Shown piece by piece: positions 6,291-11,964 of a stretch of DNA of 11,964 bases. The DNA is from CAJQGY01 sp964417685 (GTDB lineage Bacteria; Pseudomonadota; Gammaproteobacteria; Magnimaribacterales; D2472), in contig CAYQIT010000019.1 of assembly GCA_964417685.1 (NCBI GenBank), positions 1 to 11,964 of the forward strand, read 5' to 3'. Within the stretch, counting starts at the first letter, position 1. Each line of letters starts with the position of its first letter. The translations under genes and the position numbers were made by a program. The notes below the pieces were generated by a model, which saw only the letters and a list, made by a program, of their open reading frames with translations, had not been told where the DNA came from and made no database searches.

Positions 6291-7521
6291 TTGGGATATG
6301 CTCAAGATCTAACAAATTACTATATGACTCTCTTGTTTTAATCACATGAGAAACATCTTTATCTATCAAAATTTCAGCACCACGAGTTCTAGAGTTATAG
6401 TTTGATGACATTACAAAACCATATGCCCCGGCTGTTTTTACTGCTAAAACATCATTCTCCTCTGCGCTTAGCGAAATATCTTTTCTAATAAAATCAGACG
6501 ATTCGCATACTGGCCCAACTATATTCCAGTTCTTTGGAGACCCAATGTCTTTTTTGATATTCCATACATCATGTTTTGCTCCATATAATGATGGCCTCAG
6601 CAAATCATTCATTGCAGCATCAACAATAAGAAAATCATCCTTTGCATATTGAACAGTAGTTAATAGAATGCCTGCGTTTGCTGAAATCGTTCTACCTGGT
6701 TCAAGCACAATCTTTTCTGCTCTTTCACTCATTACAGTTTCCAAGCAGGCAATTAAATCTTTAGGATTTGGAGGATTTTCTCCATTATAAGGAACTCCGA
6801 GGCCTCCACCCATATCAAGAAATTCTAAGTTAGCTCCAAGAGAGTTTATTTTGTCCGCAAGTTCAATTGTTTTTTTAGCAGCAGCCTCATAACTTTCCAG
6901 ATTTAATATTTGAGATCCAATATGACAAGCCAAACCAATCATACTTATATCGTCTGATTTAGATATGTGGTCAGCAAGGCTCATAACTTCATCTAAGGAT
7001 GATACGCCAAACTTATCGCCTTTTCTTCCGGTAGTAATATAGTCATGACCGCCAGAATCAACCTCGGGATTAAAGCGAATAGATACAGATGCTGGAATTG
7101 ATAGCCGCTTAGCAATTTTCTCAATTCTATATAGCTCAGAGGCTGACTCGATGTTGAACGAAAGAATTTTATTTTTTATTGCATATTCAATTTCTTCAGA
7201 TGTTTTTCCAACACCAGAAAAAATAATTTTAGCTGGATCAGCTTTTATTGCTAATGCTCTATGAAGTTCGCCACCAGAGACTATATCGAAACCACAACCG
7301 ACATCTTTTAAAACTTTTAGAATGGCGATGTTGCTTAAAGATTTTACAGAGAAACAAACTAAGTGGTTTTGGCTTGAAAAAGAATCTATATAAGCACGAG
7401 CATGCCTTTCAAGTGTTTTTTTTGAATAGACATATGTCGGAGTGCCATAGTTCTCAGCAATATCTTTAAGATTAACCTCCTCGCAAAAAAGCTCATTATC
7501 TTTATATTCAAAATAATCCAT
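6283..7521 (-). CDS. lysA: Diaminopimelate decarboxylase
   Basis: 412 aa from ATG at 7521, chosen because MDYFEYKDNELFCEEV matches the known N-terminus (MxxFxYrdgeLfaE); an upstream in-frame GTG at 7584 would add 21 residues that belong to the lptM region. It is a PLP enzyme converting meso-diaminopimelate to lysine. The alanine-racemase-like barrel carries the PLP lysine K60 (CFSVKSLSN, usually YAVKANSN). Further visible motifs are CHIGSQI, the glycine-rich MGGGLGVPY, EPGRTISA, and near the C-terminus GPVCESSDF with the active-site cysteine and GAYGFVMSSNYN. AAGGA (7534-7538) lies 12 nt before the start. The ATG overlaps the lptM stop by one base (TAATG), and the gene runs 8 nt into dapF. 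The lptM-lysA-dapF order matches pseudomonads. Confidence 0.97.
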   Translation of the reverse strand: MDYFEYKDNELFCEEVNLKDIAENYGTPTYVYSKKTLERHARAYIDSFSSQNHLVCFSVKSLSNIAILKVLKDVGCGFDIVSGGELHRALAIKADPAKIIFSGVGKTSEEIEYAIKNKILSFNIESASELYRIEKIAKRLSIPASVSIRFNPEVDSGGHDYITTGRKGDKFGVSSLDEVMSLADHISKSDDISMIGLACHIGSQILNLESYEAAAKKTIELADKINSLGANLEFLDMGGGLGVPYNGENPPNPKDLIACLETVMSERAEKIVLEPGRTISANAGILLTTVQYAKDDFLIVDAAMNDLLRPSLYGAKHDVWNIKKDIGSPKNWNIVGPVCESSDFIRKDISLSAEENDVLAVKTAGAYGFVMSSNYNSRTRGAEILIDKDVSHVIKTRESYSNLLDLEHIPND

Positions 7522-7658
7522 TAGCTTTTTGCATCCTTGGTTATCATAGTTGAGCTTTCCAAGATAGGGCCTTTTACTCCACACGCAGAAATAGAAATAA
7601 TAACCAGTAATATTGTCACTAGAAATAAAAGAGAATTTTTAATACTTGTATGAATCAT
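7521..7658 (-). CDS. lptM: LptM (LppL/YifL)-type small outer-membrane lipoprotein
   Basis: A 45-codon gene between ahcY and lysA. From ATG at 7658 it reads MIHTSIKNSLLFLVTILLVI, then the lipobox I23-S-A-C26, followed directly by GVKGPIL, then a short tail ending KDAKS and TAA at 7523-7521. The C-G-x-K-G-P signature straight after the lipidated cysteine defines LptM, which stabilises the LptD/LptE lipopolysaccharide translocon during oxidative maturation at the outer membrane. The tail is shorter than in E. coli (67 aa in total). The start lies inside the ahcY 3' end (20-nt overlap, different frame), with GAAGG 11 nt upstream (7670-7674). The stop overlaps the lysA ATG by one base. The position before lysA/dapF matches gammaproteobacterial gene order, which makes the call firm despite the small size. 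Confidence 0.88.
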   Translation of the reverse strand: MIHTSIKNSLLFLVTILLVIISISACGVKGPILESSTMITKDAKS

Positions 7659-9033
7659 CTTTAAAAGGGCCTTCTACAGGTACATTAATATAATCTGCCT
7701 GGTCTTCGGTGAGCTTAGTTATTACTCCTCCAAAACCCGAAACCATCAACGAAGCAACCTCCTCATCAAGTTTCTTTGGCAGCACCTCCACTTTTATCAT
7801 TGATGCTTTTACCTCATCATCATTAATATTGGCAAAGCCTTGCTCATAGAGATAGATTTGGGCCAGGACTTGGTTGGCGAATGAGCCATCCATTATTCTG
7901 CTTGGATGTCCTGTTGCATTACCAAGATTAACTAGTCTTCCCTCAGACAAAAGAATTAAGAAATTTCTACTACTTAGATCAGGAACTTCGTTTGGTTTTG
8001 TGTCTCTGAATATTCTATGAACTTGGGGTTTGATCTCTTCCCAGTGCCACTCATTCCTCATATACGCAGTGTCTATTTCATTATCAAAATGCCCAATGTT
8101 ACAAACTACAGCAGTATTTTTTAGAGTTGCAAGCATGGCTGAATCACAAACATTTACATTACCCGTTGTTGTCACAACAAGGTCGGTATCTTGCATAAGA
8201 TCTATATTAATATCATCAATATTTCTTGTGACCTTTCCATCCCTATAGCAAGAAACTACCGTAAAGCCATCCATACATGCCTGCATTGCGCAAATCGGAT
8301 CAGACTCAACAACTCTTACAATCATTCCTTCTTGAGCTAAGCTTGCAGCAGAGCCCTTGCCTACATCACCATAACCAATGACAAGACCTTTTTTGCCTGA
8401 GAGAAGCATATCTGTTCCTCTTTTTAATGCATCATTCAGGCTGTGTCTGCAGCCATATTTATTGTCATTCTTAGCTTTTGTTACTGAATCGTTAACATTA
8501 ATTGCCGGGACCTTTAAAGTGCCTTTTTCAAGCATCTCTTTCAATCTATGGACCCCTGTCGTAGTTTCCTCTGAGATGCCATGTATCCTTTCAAGCATTT
8601 CTGGATATCTTTCGTGGATCATCATGGTGAGATCACCGCCATCATCAAGAATCATATTAGCATCCCAAGGCACACCATTTTTAAGAATTGTTTGTTCAAT
8701 ACACCAATCAAACTCTTCTTCTGTCTCACCCTTCCATGCATAGATAGGAATTCCAGCGCTCGCCATAGCAGCGGCGGCGTGATCTTGTGTTGAAAATATA
8801 TTGCATGAGGACCACCTAATTTCTGCACCGAGATCAACAAGCGTTTCCATTAGTACCGCTGTTTGGATTGTCATATGGATACAACCAATTATTCTTGCTC
8901 CTTTTAAAGGCTGCTCATTTCTATATTTCTCCCTTAATGCCATAAGAGCAGGCATTTCGTTTTCAGCTAATGAAATCTCTCTTCTTCCGTATTCAGATAA
9001 ATTAATATCTGCAACTTTATAATCTTTTTCCAT
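7639..9033 (-). CDS. ahcY: Adenosylhomocysteinase (S-adenosylhomocysteine hydrolase)
   Basis: 464 aa, the long bacterial form. It reversibly hydrolyses S-adenosylhomocysteine to adenosine and homocysteine, relieving inhibition of methyltransferases, and carries tightly bound NAD. Catalytic residues align with the mammalian numbering: D131 (ILDDGGD), E156 (SEETTTG), K186 and D190 (TKAKND), and C195 (KYGC). The NAD loop GYGDVGKG is at 220-227. The C-terminal K458-x3-Y462-x-Y464 supplies the residues that reach into the neighbouring subunit's NAD site. It lies 12 nt after metK with a real Shine-Dalgarno sequence AAGGA nine bases before its ATG, overlapping the metK stop. Its 3' end contains the start of lptM. 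Paired with metK it forms the SAM-SAH half of the methyl cycle. Confidence 0.98.
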   Translation of the reverse strand: MEKDYKVADINLSEYGRREISLAENEMPALMALREKYRNEQPLKGARIIGCIHMTIQTAVLMETLVDLGAEIRWSSCNIFSTQDHAAAAMASAGIPIYAWKGETEEEFDWCIEQTILKNGVPWDANMILDDGGDLTMMIHERYPEMLERIHGISEETTTGVHRLKEMLEKGTLKVPAINVNDSVTKAKNDNKYGCRHSLNDALKRGTDMLLSGKKGLVIGYGDVGKGSAASLAQEGMIVRVVESDPICAMQACMDGFTVVSCYRDGKVTRNIDDINIDLMQDTDLVVTTTGNVNVCDSAMLATLKNTAVVCNIGHFDNEIDTAYMRNEWHWEEIKPQVHRIFRDTKPNEVPDLSSRNFLILLSEGRLVNLGNATGHPSRIMDGSFANQVLAQIYLYEQGFANINDDEVKASMIKVEVLPKKLDEEVASLMVSGFGGVITKLTEDQADYINVPVEGPFKDDSYKY

Positions 9034-9042
9034 TTAAATATT

Positions 9043-9047
9043 TCCTT
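9043..9047 (-). promoter_or_regulatory. Ribosome binding site of ahcY
   Basis: Reads AAGGA on the minus strand, 9 nt before the ahcY ATG at 9033. It overlaps the metK stop codon (TAAGGA). It is the clearest Shine-Dalgarno sequence in a window where most genes lack one. Confidence 0.7.
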
Positions 9048-10209
9048 AGAACGCTTCTTGTTTTAATAATTCAGCTTTATCTGTTTTCTCCCAGGTAAAT
9101 ACCTCCCCAGACCTGCCAAAATGACCAAAGGCGGCAGTTGGAAGATAAGATATATTTTTAAGCTGCAACATTTCTATAAGACTTTTTGGCCTCAGATCAA
9201 AGTATTTATCAACCAGTTCATATATTCTGCTCATTGGGATTTTTTCAGAGTTAAAGGTATTTATATTTATAGATGTTGGTTTGGCAACTCCTATTGCATA
9301 TGAAACTTGAATCTCACAATAATCAGCAAGGCCGGCTGCAACAATATTTTTAGCAACGTATCTTGATGCATATGCAGCAGATCTATCAACTTTTGAAGGA
9401 TCCTTTCCGGAAAAAGCTCCACCACCATGTCTTGCCATGCCGCCATATGTATCAACAATAATCTTTCTGCCAGTCAATCCACAGTCTCCAACAGGACCCC
9501 CTATAACAAAATTTCCAGTTGGATTGATAAATATATCAGTTGAGTCTAGCAACCATTCTTTTGGAACAGTTGGCCCTATTATATTTTTCATAACAGAGTC
9601 CTTGATCTCATTTTGAGATACCGTTTCAGAGTGTTGAGTAGATAAAACTATAGCTGACAAGCCTTTAATAGTTTTGCCATCATCTTCATAAATAACACTT
9701 ACCTGGCTTTTTGCATCTGGCCTGAGCCATTCTAACTCTTTAGATCTCATTAGATCAGTTTGTTTTTTAACAAGCTTATGGGCCAGATCAATAGGAAGCG
9801 GCATCAAAGTATCAGTTTCATTGCATGCGTATCCAAACATGAGACCTTGATCACCTGCGCCTTGCTCAAGATTTTCTCCCTCGCCCTCATTTACTCCTTG
9901 AGCAATATCAGGAGACTGTTGAGATAATAAATTCTTGATTTCACAGTTGCTTCCATTAAACCCAAGCGAATCATCGTCATATCCAATTTCAACAATAGTT
10001 TTACGAACTATCTCTTCAATATTTGGTTTTGCAGTAGAAGTAATTTCGCCAGCAACAAAAACCAAGTTATTTTTTATCATTGTTTCACAGGCAACTCTGC
10101 TTTCAGGATCAGCTGAGAGATATGCATCGAGTATGGCATCTGATATCTGATCACATACCTTGTCAGGATGACCTGCTGATACAGATTCTGATGTAAAAAT
10201 ATAACTCAT
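9046..10209 (-). CDS. metK: S-adenosylmethionine synthetase (methionine adenosyltransferase)
   Basis: 387 aa, full length. It makes S-adenosylmethionine from methionine and ATP with tripolyphosphate hydrolysis; it is a cytoplasmic tetramer needing Mg and K ions. The ATP site GHPDK is at 13-17 (H14, D16), the signature GAGDQGLMFGYA at 117-128, and the long near-invariant block NPTGNFVIGGPVGDCGLTGR and GGGAFSGKDPSKVDRSAAY follows in the central domain. It is very close to E. coli MetK. The ATG at 10209 gives the standard MSYIFTSESVSAGHPDK start. It is first gene of the nine-gene minus-strand run, followed by ahcY after 12 nt, and divergent from tkt, a neighbour also seen in pseudomonads. No recognisable SAM riboswitch lies upstream. 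Confidence 0.98.
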   Translation of the reverse strand: MSYIFTSESVSAGHPDKVCDQISDAILDAYLSADPESRVACETMIKNNLVFVAGEITSTAKPNIEEIVRKTIVEIGYDDDSLGFNGSNCEIKNLLSQQSPDIAQGVNEGEGENLEQGAGDQGLMFGYACNETDTLMPLPIDLAHKLVKKQTDLMRSKELEWLRPDAKSQVSVIYEDDGKTIKGLSAIVLSTQHSETVSQNEIKDSVMKNIIGPTVPKEWLLDSTDIFINPTGNFVIGGPVGDCGLTGRKIIVDTYGGMARHGGGAFSGKDPSKVDRSAAYASRYVAKNIVAAGLADYCEIQVSYAIGVAKPTSININTFNSEKIPMSRIYELVDKYFDLRPKSLIEMLQLKNISYLPTAAFGHFGRSGEVFTWEKTDKAELLKQEAF

Positions 10210-10273
10210 TTTTTCTTAGCGCTTAATAAGGTTTAGATTGCTATTATTACAGTATTTGAAAGTAAAAAATAAT

Positions 10274-10287
10274 AATCGGTAACGATT
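10274..10287. repeat. Short inverted repeat AATCG-n4-CGATT, possible operator
   Basis: Perfect 5-bp arms around GTAA, about 65 bases upstream of the metK start. Its size suits a dimeric repressor, but arms this short occur by chance in AT-rich DNA. Confidence 0.25.
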
Positions 10288-10297
10288 GTTGAATTTT

Positions 10298-10328
10298 ATA
10301 GAAAATTGATTTCTTTTTCTATCAATTT
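10298..10328. repeat. Two interleaved inverted repeats upstream of tkt
   Basis: ATAGAAA (10298-10304) pairs with TTTCTAT (10316-10322), and AAATTGAT (10303-10310) pairs with ATCAATTT (10321-10328). The arms share bases, so only one hairpin can form at a time. They lie upstream of the likely tkt -10, so a DNA-binding role is more plausible than attenuation of tkt. Confidence 0.4.
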
Positions 10329-10359
10329 AGTTCTCAAAATATTATGATTCTTTTTATTT

Positions 10360-10364
10360 GGGGA
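10360..10364 (+). promoter_or_regulatory. Shine-Dalgarno-like GGGGA deciding the tkt TTG start
   Basis: GGGGA lies 6 nt before the TTG at 10371. An in-frame ATG at 10344 overlaps a candidate -10 (TATTAT or TATGAT) and has no such element. Confidence 0.45.
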
Positions 10365-10370
10365 AAAAAA

Positions 10371-11964
10371 TTGAATCCATCAGAATCAACAAATGCACTT
10401 AGGTTTCTTTCAATAGACGCTGTTCAAAAGGCTAACTCTGGTCATCCAGGAATGCCAATGGGAATGGCGGAAATAGCTGTAGCTTTATGGAAAGGCCATC
10501 TGAAACACAACCCATTAAATCCAAAGTGGTTTAATAGAGATAGATTTGTTCTTTCAAATGGCCATGGCTCTATGTTGCTATATAGCTTGCTTCATTTAAC
10601 TGGCTATTCAATAAGCATAGAAGATATCAAAGATTTCAGAACACTTAAATCCAAGACCCCAGGCCATCCAGAATATGACATTGAAAATGGTGTTGAAACA
10701 ACAACGGGACCCTTAGGACAAGGTATCGCCAATGCGGTGGGAATGGCTATAGCCGAAAAATCTCTTGCTGCTCAGTTCAACACAAAAGAATTATCGCCGA
10801 TAGATCACTATACATATGCATTTGTTGGAGATGGGTGCCTTATGGAGGGAGTATCTCATGAAGCATGTTCTTTTGCCGGAACCCATAAGCTTGGCAAGCT
10901 AATTTGTTTTTATGATCAAAATGGCATATCAATCGATGGAGAGGTCGATAATTGGTTTACTGATAACACAGTTCAAAGATTTGAAAGTTATGGATGGCAA
11001 ACCATAGAGGTTGATGGTCATAATATAGAAGAAATATCTCAAGCAATTAAATCCTCAAAACAAGAGTCTGAGAAGCCTTCTATGATTTTCTGCAAAACAA
11101 CAATTGGGTTTGGGTCTCCAAATAAATCTGGAACCTCTGGAGTTCATGGATCACCTCTTGGAGATGAAGAAATAGTCAAAACAAGAGAGGCATTGAATTG
11201 GGAATATGCCCCATTTGAAGTTCCTCAAAGCGTATATGATTTTTGGGATTCTAGAGAGGTGGGTAAAACTAATAATGAGGAATGGGATTCATTGATGGAG
11301 CTCTATAAAAAAGACTATCCTGATAAACATGCTGAGCTTTCAAGAAGGATGGGTAATAAGCTTACAGAGAGTTTTGATGAAAACTATGCTCATTTTTTAA
11401 ATGAAGCTGTAGCAAATGACACCAGCATGGCTACAAGAAAAGCATCTCAGGTTTGTCTTGATTTTTTTGTAGGCGAGCTACCAGAGCTAATGGGAGGTTC
11501 AGCAGACCTAACCCCATCCAACAATACTTTTTCAAAAGCTAGCTCAGTATTTTTTAATGAGACTCCAGAAGGCAACCATATAAATTATGGCGTGAGAGAA
11601 TTTGGCATGTCTGCCATGATGAATGGGATGGTGTTGCATGGCGGTATTAAGCCATATGGAGCAACTTTCTTAGTTTTTACAGATTACGCTAGAAATGCAT
11701 TAAGACTATCGGCTCTTATGGGGCTTCCCAATATATTTGTATATACACATGATTCAATTGCACTTGGCGAAGATGGTCCGACTCATCAACCTATAGAACA
11801 TTTGGTCACTCTTAGAGCCACGCCAAATTTACATAACTGGAGACCAGCTGATCTAGTAGAAACTGCTGTATCTTGGAAGCAGGCAGTATCATCCCAAGAC
11901 AAACCTACATGTTTAATTTTTAGTAGACAAAATACTACTCCTTTAGAGCATGATCTTGATCAAA
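10371..11964 (+). CDS. tkt: Transketolase (3' partial)
   Basis: 531 codons are visible of about 660; the frame runs off the right edge. It is a thiamine-diphosphate enzyme of the pentose phosphate pathway, moving two-carbon units between ketoses and aldoses. Key residues match E. coli: H25 (SGHPG), H65 (SNGHGS), the ThDP motif GDGCLMEG from G153 with D154, the FYDQNGISIDG metal-site segment, catalytic E410 in GVREFGM, and the HDSIALGEDGPTHQP substrate loop. The start is set at TTG 10371 because it gives MNPSESTNALRFLSIDAVQKA, nearly the length of known N-termini, with GGGGA upstream. The in-frame ATG at 10344 would add nine residues (MILFIWGKK) absent from homologues as I recall them. It is divergent from metK, as in pseudomonads. 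The function is secure; the start is uncertain. Confidence 0.95.
   Translation, partial: MNPSESTNALRFLSIDAVQKANSGHPGMPMGMAEIAVALWKGHLKHNPLNPKWFNRDRFVLSNGHGSMLLYSLLHLTGYSISIEDIKDFRTLKSKTPGHPEYDIENGVETTTGPLGQGIANAVGMAIAEKSLAAQFNTKELSPIDHYTYAFVGDGCLMEGVSHEACSFAGTHKLGKLICFYDQNGISIDGEVDNWFTDNTVQRFESYGWQTIEVDGHNIEEISQAIKSSKQESEKPSMIFCKTTIGFGSPNKSGTSGVHGSPLGDEEIVKTREALNWEYAPFEVPQSVYDFWDSREVGKTNNEEWDSLMELYKKDYPDKHAELSRRMGNKLTESFDENYAHFLNEAVANDTSMATRKASQVCLDFFVGELPELMGGSADLTPSNNTFSKASSVFFNETPEGNHINYGVREFGMSAMMNGMVLHGGIKPYGATFLVFTDYARNALRLSALMGLPNIFVYTHDSIALGEDGPTHQPIEHLVTLRATPNLHNWRPADLVETAVSWKQAVSSQDKPTCLIFSRQNTTPLEHDLDQ

Larger units (their letters stand above)
10210..10370. promoter_or_regulatory. 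Divergent control region between metK and tkt
   Basis: 161 AT-rich bases without a gene. It must hold promoters for the metK run and for tkt. Visible items are a TATTAT (10340-10345) that could be the tkt -10, an AATCG-4-CGATT dyad (10274-10287) and two interleaved inverted repeats (10298-10328). No confident -10/-35 pair is found for metK. Confidence 0.5.

Noticed and set aside
7522..7584. Extended lysA start at GTG 7584 adding 21 residues
   Set aside because: The extra residues lie in the lptM coding region in another frame, and family alignment starts at the internal MDYFEYKD.
8030..9022. Several open frames of 60-120 codons antisense to ahcY
   Set aside because: They mirror the codon pattern of a strongly conserved enzyme, have no recognisable domains, and overlap it fully.
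10210..10260. SAM or SAH riboswitch ahead of metK (GCTAAG close to the start)
   Set aside because: Apart from a short AGCGCT and a 4-bp TAGC/GCTA pairing there is no GC-containing stem, pseudoknot or conserved core that I can recognise. The region is nearly all A and T.

Overview
This window looks like chromosomal DNA from a small-genome, AT-rich marine gammaproteobacterium. A SAR86-like lineage is my best guess. The evidence is low GC, very tight gene packing with overlapping starts and stops, weak or absent Shine-Dalgarno sequences, and gammaproteobacterial gene order (lptM-lysA-dapF-DUF484-xerC-yigB, metK next to tkt, engB next to cytochrome c4 and dsbA). It reads as part of a metagenome or single-cell assembly. 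Two 100-N gaps are each flanked by an identical 55-base duplicate, so they are scaffolding joins of overlapping contigs, not missing sequence.

Layout. (1) 1-955, minus strand: GTPase gene engB, then a partial gene overlapping its stop codon. That gene encodes a Coq4-like protein with the metal-site motif HDxxHx11E. (2) 956-1020: divergent promoter region. (3) 1021-2736, plus strand: diheme cytochrome c4, a DsbA-type oxidoreductase overlapping it by 4 nt, and monoheme cytochrome c5 behind its own near-leaderless promoter. This is a periplasmic electron-transfer and disulfide module. (4) 2733-10209, minus strand: one compact nine-gene run, metK-ahcY-lptM-lysA-dapF-DUF484-xerC-yigB-ubiK. It combines the S-adenosylmethionine cycle, an outer-membrane-assembly lipoprotein, the end of lysine/DAP synthesis, a chromosome dimer resolvase, a HAD phosphatase and a ubiquinone accessory factor. 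Apart from a 12-nt gap after metK, every junction overlaps by 1-20 nt. (5) 10210-10370: AT-rich divergent control region. (6) 10371 to the right edge, plus strand: transketolase, 3' truncated.

The two gaps fall in yigB and in the DUF484 gene and make both look broken. Removing 155 bases at each (100 N plus one 55-base copy) restores continuous reading frames of 236 and 216 codons, so neither is a pseudogene. A 45-codon LptM lipoprotein gene lies between ahcY and lysA.

This is mostly housekeeping DNA. I see no CRISPR array, mobile element, tRNA or rRNA and no clear novel defence or biosynthetic system. The best leads are the Coq4-like gene in a gammaproteobacterial setting, the altered active-site motifs of DapF and DsbA, and the assembly joins. 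No stretch over 300 bases lacks a gene.
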